A stretch of DNA of 64,000 nucleotides from Microvirga zambiensis WSM3693 (GTDB lineage Bacteria; Pseudomonadota; Alphaproteobacteria; Rhizobiales; Beijerinckiaceae): the NCBI RefSeq assembly GCF_016735695.1, contig NZ_JAERQD010000037.1, positions 1 to 64,000 on the forward strand, read 5' to 3'. A model generated the notes under the pieces. It did no database searches. It saw only the letters and a list, made by a program, of their open reading frames with translations, and had not been told where the DNA came from. The translations under genes and the position numbers were made by a program. Positions 24,949 to 33,144 of this stretch are shown here, one piece after another. Positions within the stretch are counted from its first letter, which is position 1. Each line of letters opens with the position of its first letter.

Positions 24949-25320
24949 ATGGCGGACCCTCAAGAGCGGAACGGTGGAAATGAGCGGAAACCGGACAGCA
25001 CCGACGATGCCGACCTGTCAGCGAGGTTGAAGTCGCTCGACGCGCGGATCTCCCAAGCATCCGCGCAGCGAGCCGAATCCGAGCCTCGTGCCCGTCCGAC
25101 GTCAGATTCCAGCGCCCTCGGCCAAGCCTTCAGGCTCTCGGCCGAATTCGTTGCAGGAGTTGCCGCCGGCGGGATTCTGGGTTGGCTTGTCGATCGCCTG
25201 TTCGGGACATCCCCTTGGGGTCTGATCATTTGTCTGATACTCGGCTTCTGTGCCGGGATGCTCAACCTGATGCGAGCGGCCGGGATGGTCAAATCCGCCC
25301 GGTATGACGACAAGCGGTAA
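24949..25320 (+). CDS. atpI: ATP synthase protein I (F0 assembly)
   Basis: A 123-residue small membrane protein that aids assembly or ion supply of the F0 c-ring. The start at 24949 has AAGGAG 6 nt upstream; the frame is open further upstream through promoter DNA. The N-terminal half is charged and soluble, followed by the AtpI pattern ALGQAFRLSAEFVAGVAAGG, then two membrane helices (GGILGWLVDRLFGTSPWG and LIICLILGFCAGMLNLMRA). It heads the F0 operon atpI-atpB-atpE-atpF'-atpF, as usual in alphaproteobacteria where the F1 genes sit in another locus. Confidence 0.92.
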   Translation: MADPQERNGGNERKPDSTDDADLSARLKSLDARISQASAQRAESEPRARPTSDSSALGQAFRLSAEFVAGVAAGGILGWLVDRLFGTSPWGLIICLILGFCAGMLNLMRAAGMVKSARYDDKR

Positions 25321-25381
25321 CGGACTTAAGGCTTTCGAACGCCGAACGGCATTGGACAACAGCGAACTTTGAGAGCGGATC

Positions 25382-26110
25382 ATGGCGAGCCCGATCGAAC
25401 AATTCCAGATCAAGCCCATCATTCCGGTCATCAACTTCACAAATTCGTCCCTGTTCATGATCGGCGCTGCCGCCGTGATCGTGGGCGGCCTTCTCTATGC
25501 TACGCGCAAGCGCGCCGTCGTTCCGGGCCGCGCCCAGTCGGTGGCCGAGGTCCTGCATGACTTCGTCGCCAACACCCTGGTCGATGCCACGGGCAAGGAG
25601 GGGATGAAGTTCTTCCCCCTCGTGTTCTCGCTCTTCATGTTCGTGCTGACGGCAAACCTGCTCGGCATGATCCCGGGCTTCTTCACGGTCACCAGCCACA
25701 TCATCGTCACCTTCGCGCTCGCTCTGCTCGTGATCGGCACGGTGGTGACCTACGGCTTCATGAAGCACGGCACCCATTTCCTCGGCCTCTTCGTGCCGTC
25801 GGGCGTTCCGGCCTGGCTCCTGCCATTCATCGTGGTGATCGAGCTCATCTCGTTCCTCTCCCGCCCGATTTCGCTCAGCCTGCGTCTCTTCGCGAACATG
25901 CTCGCGGGACACATCGCGCTGAAGGTTTTCGCAGGCTTTGTCGTTAGCCTCCTGGCTGCCGGCGGCGCCCTGACGATCCTCGCTCCGCTACCGCTTCTCA
26001 TGGCGGTTGCTCTCATGGCGCTCGAGTTCCTCGTCGCCGCTCTGCAGGCCTATGTCTTCACGGTCTTGACCTGCATCTACCTCAACGACGCGCTGCACCC
26101 GGGCCACTAG
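25382..26110 (+). CDS. atpB: ATP synthase F0 subunit a
   Basis: Forms the proton half-channels beside the c-ring. The 242-residue protein has five to six membrane helices and the conserved ISLSLRLFANMLAGHIALKVF with the essential Arg, preceded by IELISFLSRP. The N-terminal segment MASPIEQFQIKPIIPV is typical of alphaproteobacterial subunit a, and the C-terminal VFTVLTCIYLNDALHPGH is also conserved. It is second in the F0 operon, 61 bp after atpI. Confidence 0.97.
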   Translation: MASPIEQFQIKPIIPVINFTNSSLFMIGAAAVIVGGLLYATRKRAVVPGRAQSVAEVLHDFVANTLVDATGKEGMKFFPLVFSLFMFVLTANLLGMIPGFFTVTSHIIVTFALALLVIGTVVTYGFMKHGTHFLGLFVPSGVPAWLLPFIVVIELISFLSRPISLSLRLFANMLAGHIALKVFAGFVVSLLAAGGALTILAPLPLLMAVALMALEFLVAALQAYVFTVLTCIYLNDALHPGH

Positions 26111-26168
26111 GTCTGCGCCGAGTTACACCTTCCTCCCTCCCGATCACAGCATTCCCAAGGAGATCACA

Positions 26169-26393
26169 ATGGATCCGATCGCTTTTAAGTACCTCGGCGC
26201 GGGCCTCGCCTGCATTGGCATGGGTCTCGCCGCCATGGGCGTCGGCAACATCTTCGGTAACTTCCTGTCCGGCGCTCTGCGCAACCCGTCGGCCGCCGAC
26301 GGCCAGTTCGCTCGCGCCTTCATCGGCGCGGCGCTCGCAGAAGGTCTCGGCATCTTCTGCCTCGTCGTCGCTCTCGTTCTGCTGTTCACCTAA
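26169..26393 (+). CDS. atpE: ATP synthase F0 subunit c
   Basis: The 74-residue proteolipid that forms the proton-driven rotor ring. It shows two membrane helices joined by the polar loop ALRNPSAADGQFARAF, a glycine-rich first helix (GAGLACIGMGLAAMGVG) and the ion-binding Glu in GAALAEGLGIF of the second helix. An AAGGAG ribosome site precedes the ATG. It is third in the F0 operon; such c genes are often the best translated, and the strong site fits that. The Glu rather than Asp is normal for alphaproteobacteria and mitochondria. Confidence 0.97.
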   Translation: MDPIAFKYLGAGLACIGMGLAAMGVGNIFGNFLSGALRNPSAADGQFARAFIGAALAEGLGIFCLVVALVLLFT

Positions 26394-26512
26394 TCTCAAC
26401 GCGGTGATCGGGAGGCCGGAGCGCTCATAATAAGCGCTTCGCCTCGACAAGGGTGACGGCGGCCACACCGCCGTCATTCATTGTTTCTAGGATCGTTCTT
26501 TAGGATCTGCTC

Positions 26513-27061
26513 ATGGCTCAGGCTCAGACGACCCATGCCACAACAGAGGCCCCCGGCGGCGCTCACGAAGATATCGGGTTCCCGCCCTTCGAGACGGAGA
26601 CCTATGGTGGCCAGCTCCTCTGGCTCGCCATCACCTTCGTGGCGCTCTACACCCTGCTCTCACGGCTGGTCCTCCCGCGCCTGGGCGGAATCATCGAGAA
26701 CCGCCGCGCAATGATCGCCAACGATCTCGACGACGCGGCTGCCATGAAATCCCGCGCGGAAGAGGCCGGCACGGCCTACGAGAAGGCACTTGCCGAAGCC
26801 AAGGGCCGCGCCCAGGCCCTCGCCCAGGAAACCCGCGCCAAGCTCGCCGCAGAGAGCGACGCCAGGCGCAAGGCGCTTGAGGCGGACCTGAACCAGCGGC
26901 TTGCCGAATCCGACGCCACGATCACGACCAAGAAGGCGGAGGCCATGAGCCACGTGGATGCCATCGCCCGCGATACCGCTTCCGCCATCATCGAGCGCCT
27001 GACCGGCAAGGCTCCGGCCCCGCAGGCTGTCGAAGCCGCTCTCAAGCAGATCAAGGCCTGA
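26513..27061 (+). CDS. atpF': ATP synthase F0 subunit b' (AtpG/AtpF2)
   Basis: The 182-residue peripheral-stalk subunit. After about 20 polar residues a single membrane helix follows (GGQLLWLAITFVALYTLLSR), then a long Ala/Lys/Glu-rich coiled coil (AEEAGTAYEKALAEAKGRAQ onward). The N-terminus IGFPPFETETYGGQLLW is characteristic of the alphaproteobacterial b' form rather than b. It lies 119 bp after atpE and 13 bp before the b gene; the two pair as a heterodimer. Confidence 0.95.
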   Translation: MAQAQTTHATTEAPGGAHEDIGFPPFETETYGGQLLWLAITFVALYTLLSRLVLPRLGGIIENRRAMIANDLDDAAAMKSRAEEAGTAYEKALAEAKGRAQALAQETRAKLAAESDARRKALEADLNQRLAESDATITTKKAEAMSHVDAIARDTASAIIERLTGKAPAPQAVEAALKQIKA

Positions 27062-27074
27062 TCGGGAGGTCCGC

Positions 27075-27560
27075 ATGTTTCAAAGCGCTGAATTCTGGGT
27101 CGCGGTCGCCTTCGTCATCTTCTGGGGCATCCTGTTCTACTACGGCGTGCCGGGCAAAGTGCTGGGCCAGCTCGATTCCCGCGGCAAGCGGATCGCCGAT
27201 GAACTGGCAGAGGCCAAGCGCCTGCGCCAGGACGCCGAACGCCTTCTCAAGGAATACGAGTCCAAGCGCGCCGTCGCCGAGCGCGAGGCCGCCGAAATCG
27301 TCTCCACCGCCCGCGACGAGGCCGAGCGCCTGGCTCGCGAGGCGCAGGAGAAGATGGCCGATTTCGTGAAGCGCCGCACGGCCACCGCCGAGGCGAAGAT
27401 CGCCCAGGCCGAGGCCCAGGCCTCCGCGGAAGTGCGTGCCGCTGCGGTCGACGCCGCCATCAAGGCCTCCGAGCGCGTGCTGCGCGACGAGATCTCCGGC
27501 GCCACCGCGACGTCGCTCCTGACCTCGAGCCTCAACGACGTGCGCACGAAGCTGCAGTAA
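27075..27560 (+). CDS. atpF: ATP synthase F0 subunit b
   Basis: The 161-residue b subunit has a short N-terminus, one membrane helix (WVAVAFVIFWGILFYYGVPG) and a coiled coil rich in Glu and Arg (AKRLRQDAERLLKEYESKRA). The pattern LGQLDSRGKRIADELAEA marks the tether region. It pairs with b' to hold F1 against subunit a. It is the last gene of the F0 operon, with a strong terminator 27 nt behind its stop codon. Confidence 0.95.
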   Translation: MFQSAEFWVAVAFVIFWGILFYYGVPGKVLGQLDSRGKRIADELAEAKRLRQDAERLLKEYESKRAVAEREAAEIVSTARDEAERLAREAQEKMADFVKRRTATAEAKIAQAEAQASAEVRAAAVDAAIKASERVLRDEISGATATSLLTSSLNDVRTKLQ

Positions 27561-27587
27561 GGCCTCGCTGACGGACGAAAGACTTCG

Positions 27588-27613
27588 AAGGCCGCCCTCG
27601 AGGCGGCCTTTTT
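27588..27613 (+). terminator. Rho-independent terminator of the F0 operon
   Basis: Perfect 9-bp stem AAGGCCGCC / GGCGGCCTT with a 5-nt loop (CTCGA) and a TTTTT tract, placed 27 nt after the atpF stop. Confidence 0.9.
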
Positions 27614-27620
27614 GCTTGGA

Positions 27621-27664
27621 GATCGGACCCAAAAGTGGAATGCACTTTTGGGTTTCATCCGATC
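27621..27664. repeat. Nested palindrome, family C
   Basis: Outer arms GATCGGA/TCCGATC enclose CCCAAAAGTG-GAAT-GCACTTTTGGG. It lies directly behind the atp terminator and before the HAD gene. Confidence 0.75.
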
Positions 27665-27686
27665 CGGCTTTCCAAGTGAGGATACG

Positions 27687-28343
27687 ATGCTGCTGATCTT
27701 CGACTGCGACGGCGTGCTGGTCGATTCGGAAGTGTTGAGCTGCCGGATCGATGCCGAGTTTCTCACACAGATCGGCATTCCCTACACGGCAGAGGAGGTT
27801 GCGCGGCAATTTCTCGGCGTGAGCCTGAAAACCATGATCTCGCGCATCGAGGCCGAGCGGAACCGCAGGCTTCCCGATGATTTTGGCGAAAAACTCAACC
27901 GCATCCTGTTCGAGCGCTTCGAGACCGACCTGAAGCCTATCGCGGGCGTGCGCGACGCCATCCTCTCCCTCCCCTATCCACGCTGCGTCGCCTCCTCCTC
28001 CGTGCCGGAGCGGATCACCTTGTCGTTGCGCATCACGGGATTGGCGGACCTGTTCGACGACATCTTCAGCTCGACTCAGGTTGCGCGCGGCAAGCCCGCT
28101 CCCGACCTGTTTCTTCACGCGGCAAGCCACATGAGCGCCCGTCCCGAGGACTGCGTCGTGATCGAGGATTCCACCGCCGGCGTTCAGGCGGCTCTCGCCG
28201 CCGGGATGCGTGTGATCGGCTTTGCCGGCGGCGGGCATTGCGGACCGGACCACGCTGACAAGCTGCGGCAGGCGGGAGCGCCGCATACCATTTTGAATAT
28301 GGCGGATCTGCCGACCGCGGTTCGCAGGTTCAGCAGCCCATAG
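27687..28343 (+). CDS. HAD-superfamily phosphatase (Gph/beta-PGM-like)
   Basis: The 218-residue product has HAD motif I at its very start (LLIFDCDGVLVDSE), motif II in CVASSSVPERI, the Lys of motif III in QVARGKPAPDLFLHA and the final acidic motif VIEDSTAGVQAALAAGM. The cap insertion after motif I is the alpha-helical C1 type, placing it with phosphoglycolate phosphatase and beta-phosphoglucomutase-like enzymes. The substrate cannot be told. The ATG at 27687 is chosen because it begins directly at motif I and has GAGG upstream; the frame is open to 27612 through repeat DNA. It is monocistronic. Confidence 0.9.
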   Translation: MLLIFDCDGVLVDSEVLSCRIDAEFLTQIGIPYTAEEVARQFLGVSLKTMISRIEAERNRRLPDDFGEKLNRILFERFETDLKPIAGVRDAILSLPYPRCVASSSVPERITLSLRITGLADLFDDIFSSTQVARGKPAPDLFLHAASHMSARPEDCVVIEDSTAGVQAALAAGMRVIGFAGGGHCGPDHADKLRQAGAPHTILNMADLPTAVRRFSSP

Positions 28344-28366
28344 GTCGACTTCTGGCTCCGTCTAGA

Positions 28367-28394
28367 GCATTTTTCGATTCGCCGTCAAAAATGC
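28367..28394. terminator. Hairpin between the convergent HAD and acyltransferase genes
   Basis: GCATTTTT and AAAAATGC arms with a 12-nt loop. The T/A-rich arms could end transcription from either side, 24 nt behind the HAD gene and 74 nt behind the acyltransferase stop. Confidence 0.45.
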
Positions 28395-28467
28395 GGCAAA
28401 GCAAAGAGGGGAGCTGATTCCACGCAAGTGGCAACGGCTCTAGCCGAAGGCAGCCCCACACCCGTCT

Positions 28468-31302
28468 TTAACCCGCCTTTCCCGGGAACAGGTCAGGACG
28501 AACCTGCCTCATACGCTCACCCAGCGGACCGGCGAGAGTGCGGGCATATTCCATCGTGATATGGTGCGTGTCCCGGAAGATGAGCACATTCCCTCCGACA
28601 GGATAGCAACGCGTCTCGTCGCAGAACCGGTCGGTGAGGTCGATGAAGCTGACATTGCTCGGCTTCGGCTCGAGCTTCGTCGAGGGATCGACTGCATCGA
28701 ACAGCTGATCGCGGGCCACGGCACATTTCGCGATATCGTGCCGATTGGCTTCGATGCAGTCGGGAGCATCGGCCTTCGTCCGGGCGCTGTCGCGGATTGC
28801 GATCACGGACACGCCCTTGTCCGCCAGCTGCCGCCAGTGGTCGAGATAGCCTTCCGGGACGTACTCGATCGACTCGGTCGAAGACCTGCGACGCGACGAG
28901 GTGGTGAAGATTGCATCCGGACCGATCCTGACCAGCACCCCTTGAACATCCCTGTTCCATTGAGCGCAGGAAGGATTCCGCTCCACCTCTGTGCTGAACT
29001 GGCAAGCGCTCTTCGTAACGGCGACGATCCTCCACTTGTACTCCTGCGCGAGCCTCTCGAGCGCCGGGAGCCAATGCTCGGCATGCGAACCGCCGACGAG
29101 TGCGATGGTCTTCGTGGGATTCTTCAGCTCTCCATAGACGCAGGTGAGAACCTCCGACTGGGTCTCGTTCTGCTGGCAATGATTCGGGTGCCTGGACTTG
29201 ACGGCGGCCGCTCTTGGATAGACCGGCACATTCCGCGTCAGCGTCGTCTCAAGCGCCATGGGATGCGCACCGCCGGGGTAGTCGCCGCCCAAATCTTCCA
29301 GCGACGCCGACAGGAAAAGATCGGGGCGGGCCTGCCTCATCTTCAGACCCAGCCGACGTGCGAGGCTCCGGGAATACTCCGCCGTGATGTGATGCGCATC
29401 CCGGAAGGCCAGGACATTGCCGCCGACAGGCAGACAGATCTCCTTGTCGCAGAACCGGTCGGTGAGATCGATGAACCTGACATTTCTCGGCTTGGGATTG
29501 AGCCGGGAGGACGGGTCGTTCTCGGCGAACAACTGCCGACGGGGAACCGCGCAATTGGAAATCGCCTGTCGATTGTCCTCGACGCAATCGAGGACGTCCA
29601 TGCGCATCGTCGGCGTGTGGCGTACGGCGATGAACGTGATGCCGTGTTCGGCGAGCTGGCGCCATATCCTGAGAGAGCTCTCCGGGATGTTCTCCGCACT
29701 CTCTCGCCGAAGCAGCGTCGACGGGGTGAACACGACATCCGGATGGATCTTGAGCACGGCATCGCGGATCGCATCGCTCCATTCCGGGCAGAACGACTCC
29801 GCGCTTCCTTCGCCCGGTGCGGGACAGTTGCGATCGGCAAGCACGACGATCTTCCATTGCTGTCCGGACGCGAGCACCTCAAGCGCCGGCAGCCATTGCT
29901 CCGCCTGTGCGCCGCCGGTCAGAACGATCGTCTTGCGCGCCCCATTCACCCTGCCATGAGTGCAGGCGAAGGTCCCACTGCCCTCTTCGCTGCGACAGGC
30001 AGGCGGAGCAGTGCTTCTGGCTTCGGCAACCGACGGAAAGAGTGCAACATTCGGCTTGATGGCCGTCGCCGGCGACATTGCGATCCGGCCGCCGGGATAA
30101 TCTTTCATCCTTCGTTCAAGTGCCAGGGCCTCGCGTATTTCCTGCCGTTGGTTGAAAGCGAACCAACCGATGGCGGCAGCGATCACCGGAAGAGCCAGCC
30201 CCAAGGCCATGGCGTGAACCTGCCAGGCAAATCGCCCGCCGAGAGAGGATCGCTGAATCGGCCGCTCGAGCCACCGGTTTGTCGCATAAGCTCCTGCGAG
30301 TGCCGTCGCGATCACCAGGAGGCCGCTTCCAAAACCCAGCTGCGTCCGCTCGCCGACGATCAGGAAGAACACCAGGATCGGCCAGTGCCAGAGATAGAAC
30401 GAGAACGAAATGTCCCCCAGCGCGACGAGTGGCCTGGAGGCCAGAATGCGGTCGGCCCCGAAGGCCGTTCCTCCGCCGCCCGAGAGAACGATCAGCGCCG
30501 CGCCGAGCGTCGGCCACAGAGCAACATAGCCGGGATAATGCGCGGTCGCGGGAATAACGAGACCGCAGCTCACGACAGCGAGCAATCCTGCCCAACCGGC
30601 AGCGAGACGCAGCTTCGCGGGAAGATTCAGATAGGGAAGCGCGATCGCCAAAGCGCCTCCGAGCGCGAATTCCCACACGCGGGCCAGCGTGTTGAAATAT
30701 GTCGGCGCAGGATCGAGCCGGGTCTGGAGGATCGAATAGACCAGCGACGCCGCGAAAACCGCGGCCAGTACGCAGAGGCAGGTCTTCGCCGCGTGGTGAA
30801 ACGATCGGGAAAGCCATGCGATGGCCAGAAGCAGAAACGGCCAGATCGCGTAGAACTGCACCTGAACCGACAGCGCCCAGAACTGCTGAACGGGGCTCGG
30901 GGCGTCGTCCCGCGCGAGATAATCGACCGAGCTCATCATCAGCTTGATGTTCTCGAGCTGAAGCGCGCTGGCGACGACTTCGACGAGGAAACCCTGCTGG
31001 CGCGAATGCGGCATCCACAGCAGGGCCGCGAGCAATGTGAGGGCGAGAACCGCATAGGCCATCGGTGCGATCCGTTTCGCGATTCGCCCCCAGAAGGCGA
31101 AGACATCGATGGTGCCGGTCCGCTTGATCTCCCTGTAGAGAGAGCCTGTGATCAGGAAGCCCGAAATGACGAAGAAAACGTCCACGCCTCCGGAGACCCT
31201 GCCGCCCCAGATGTGGAAGATAGCCACCAGAAGAGCGCCGATGGTGCGGATGCCCTGGATTTCCGGGCGATAGTTCGAAGCTTTCGACCTGGAGGCCGTC
31301 AT
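28468..31302 (-). CDS. Acyltransferase-3 with two tandem SGNH domains
   Basis: A 944-residue inner-membrane O-acyltransferase of the OafA/YrhL type that probably acetylates a surface glycan. Residues 1-375 form the acyltransferase-3 membrane domain: YRPEIQGIRTIGALLVAIFH at the start with the catalytic His region, then GGVDVFFVISGFLI. Usual family members end in one SGNH domain; here two homologous copies of about 274 residues follow. Copy 2 has the nucleophile motif GGSHAEHW (Ser739) and FRDTHHIT. Copy 1 has GGAQAEQW instead (Ala465), losing Ser and His, but keeps FRDAHHIT. Copy 1 is therefore probably not catalytic. The gene stands alone, with a promoter gap of 270 bp behind the gcv operon. 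Confidence 0.92.
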   Translation of the reverse strand: MTASRSKASNYRPEIQGIRTIGALLVAIFHIWGGRVSGGVDVFFVISGFLITGSLYREIKRTGTIDVFAFWGRIAKRIAPMAYAVLALTLLAALLWMPHSRQQGFLVEVVASALQLENIKLMMSSVDYLARDDAPSPVQQFWALSVQVQFYAIWPFLLLAIAWLSRSFHHAAKTCLCVLAAVFAASLVYSILQTRLDPAPTYFNTLARVWEFALGGALAIALPYLNLPAKLRLAAGWAGLLAVVSCGLVIPATAHYPGYVALWPTLGAALIVLSGGGGTAFGADRILASRPLVALGDISFSFYLWHWPILVFFLIVGERTQLGFGSGLLVIATALAGAYATNRWLERPIQRSSLGGRFAWQVHAMALGLALPVIAAAIGWFAFNQRQEIREALALERRMKDYPGGRIAMSPATAIKPNVALFPSVAEARSTAPPACRSEEGSGTFACTHGRVNGARKTIVLTGGAQAEQWLPALEVLASGQQWKIVVLADRNCPAPGEGSAESFCPEWSDAIRDAVLKIHPDVVFTPSTLLRRESAENIPESSLRIWRQLAEHGITFIAVRHTPTMRMDVLDCVEDNRQAISNCAVPRRQLFAENDPSSRLNPKPRNVRFIDLTDRFCDKEICLPVGGNVLAFRDAHHITAEYSRSLARRLGLKMRQARPDLFLSASLEDLGGDYPGGAHPMALETTLTRNVPVYPRAAAVKSRHPNHCQQNETQSEVLTCVYGELKNPTKTIALVGGSHAEHWLPALERLAQEYKWRIVAVTKSACQFSTEVERNPSCAQWNRDVQGVLVRIGPDAIFTTSSRRRSSTESIEYVPEGYLDHWRQLADKGVSVIAIRDSARTKADAPDCIEANRHDIAKCAVARDQLFDAVDPSTKLEPKPSNVSFIDLTDRFCDETRCYPVGGNVLIFRDTHHITMEYARTLAGPLGERMRQVRPDLFPGKAG

Positions 31303-31517
31303 CGCGTGCTGTCCCGCCAGTCACGATGTCCGGGCAAAACTCCGCTCGTGGATCCAGTCCGCTCAGAGCCTCGAACTGAGAAAACCCGATGCCTTGCCGA
31401 AGCTCGCCCGGCACCATGAGAGTTGCCGTTACGTTACAGCATCCTTAATTCAGGCAGCGCGATTTGCCTCCTCTCTGAACGGATAGGCCTCGTTCAAATC
31501 CAAGCCGACTTCACACA

Positions 31518-31546
31518 TGAAAATGCCGCCCGAAACGGCGGCATTT
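31518..31546 (-). terminator. Terminator of the glycine-cleavage operon
   Basis: On the minus strand a perfect 10-bp stem AAATGCCGCC / GGCGGCATTT with a 6-nt loop, ending in TTTT, begins 26 nt after the gcvPB stop. The remaining bases up to 31302 hold only the acyltransferase promoter region. Confidence 0.75.
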
Positions 31547-31572
31547 CCAGAAGCAGGATGGATCTTAAAGGC

Positions 31573-33144
31573 CTATTCAGCCGCTTCCGCCACGGGCGCG
31601 GGCGGCGTCCATTTGAGCACCGGATTGCGCGCGGCGCGGGTCTCGTCGAGGCGGCGGCGCGGGGCGTGGTAGGGGGCGCCGGTGAAGCGCTCCGTGTCGC
31701 CCTTCTTCGCGGCCATGGCGAGGTCGCGGAGCGTCGCGATGAAGAGGTCGAGGGACGATTTCGATTCGGATTCCGTCGGCTCGATCAGCATGGCGCCATG
31801 CACCACCAGCGGGAAGTACATGGTCATCGGGTGATAGCCCTCGTCGATCATCGCCTTCGCCACATCGAGCGTGGTCACGCCCGTGTCCTTCAGCCACGCA
31901 TCGTCGAACAGCACCTCGTGCATGCACGGCTTGTCGCCGAAGGGCAGCGAGAGCAGATCCGACAGGCCGGCGCGGATGTAGTTGGCGTTGAGCACGGCGT
32001 CTTCCGAGGCCTGCTTCATGCCGTCCGCGCCATGCGAGAGCATGTAGGACAAGGCGCGCACATACATGCCCATCTGGCCGTGGAACGCGGTCATGCGGCC
32101 GAAAGGTTTTTCCGCCGCATCGCTTTCCTGCTCCACCAGCTCGAAACCATTCTTGCCTGCGCGGACGAACGGCACCGGCGCGAAGGGCGCGAGACGGGCG
32201 GAGAGCACCACCGGGCCGGAGCCCGGACCGCCGCCGCCGTGGGGCGTGGAAAAAGTCTTATGCAGGTTGATGTGCATGGCATCGACGCCGAGATCGCCGG
32301 GACGCGCTTTACCGACGATGGCGTTGAAGTTGGCGCCGTCGCAGTAGAAATAGGCGCCCGCATCGTGGATCGCCTTGGCGATCTCCGCCACCTGCGGCTC
32401 GAACAGGCCGCAGGTGTTGGGGTTGGTGAGCATGATCGCCGCGACGTCGGGACCGAGCAGCTTCTTCACGTCCTCCACATGCACGAAGCCGTCATCGCGC
32501 GCCGGCACCGGCTTCACCTTGAAGCCGATGAGAGCCGCGGTCGCCGGGTTCGTGCCATGCGCCGAATCGGGCACCAACACCACGTTGCGTGTGGCGCCCT
32601 CGCCCTTCGCCTCGATGGCGGCCTTGATCGCCATCATGCCGCAGAGCTCGCCATGGGCGCCGGCCTTCGGCGATAGCGCGACGGCCGTCATGTTGGTGAG
32701 CGTGATCAGATAGCGCCCGAGCTCGTTCATGAGCTCGAGAGCACCCTGCACGGTCGAGACCGGCTGCAGCGGATGCGCGTCGGCAAAGCCCGGCAGGCGC
32801 GCGACACGCTCGTTGAGCCGAGCATTGTGCTTCATGGTGCAGGAGCCGAGCGGGAACAGGCCCGTATCGATGCCGTAGTTCTGTTGGCTGAGGCGCACGT
32901 AATGGCGCATGGTCTCGGGCTCTGAGAGGCCCGGCAGGCCGATGGCCTCCTTGCGCTCCAGCCCGCCGAGGCGCGGCTTGAGATCCTCCGGCTCGTCGAG
33001 ATCGACGCCGGTCGTGTCATAGCGGCCGATCTCGAACAGCAGCGGCTCGACCTGCGCCAGCGCCTTGTTGCCCGTGAAGGTCGGATGCGTGGTGGTGCCG
33101 GCCTCGCCGGCGGAAGAGGGACGTCCCTGGCGGTTCAACATCAC
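31573..33144 (-). CDS. gcvPB: Glycine dehydrogenase (decarboxylating) subunit 2
   Basis: Second half of the two-subunit P-protein, which decarboxylates glycine with pyridoxal phosphate and hands the aminomethyl group to the lipoyl arm of GcvH. The 523-residue product includes the PLP-lysine region NLHKTFSTPHGGGGPGSG and LTNPNTCGLFEPQVAEI, both typical of the C-terminal half of P-protein. Its ATG overlaps the gcvPA stop by 4 bp, so the two are translated together. It is the last gene of the operon. The C-terminal APVAEAAE tail is short and unstructured. Confidence 0.96.
   Translation of the reverse strand: MMLNRQGRPSSAGEAGTTTHPTFTGNKALAQVEPLLFEIGRYDTTGVDLDEPEDLKPRLGGLERKEAIGLPGLSEPETMRHYVRLSQQNYGIDTGLFPLGSCTMKHNARLNERVARLPGFADAHPLQPVSTVQGALELMNELGRYLITLTNMTAVALSPKAGAHGELCGMMAIKAAIEAKGEGATRNVVLVPDSAHGTNPATAALIGFKVKPVPARDDGFVHVEDVKKLLGPDVAAIMLTNPNTCGLFEPQVAEIAKAIHDAGAYFYCDGANFNAIVGKARPGDLGVDAMHINLHKTFSTPHGGGGPGSGPVVLSARLAPFAPVPFVRAGKNGFELVEQESDAAEKPFGRMTAFHGQMGMYVRALSYMLSHGADGMKQASEDAVLNANYIRAGLSDLLSLPFGDKPCMHEVLFDDAWLKDTGVTTLDVAKAMIDEGYHPMTMYFPLVVHGAMLIEPTESESKSSLDLFIATLRDLAMAAKKGDTERFTGAPYHAPRRRLDETRAARNPVLKWTPPAPVAEAAE

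Noticed and set aside
28561..31419. 952-codon open frame on the plus strand opposite the acyltransferase
   Set aside because: It is the mirror of a high-GC gene; the minus-strand frame has clear AT3 and SGNH motifs, while the plus-strand product shows no domain, signal or plausible start site.
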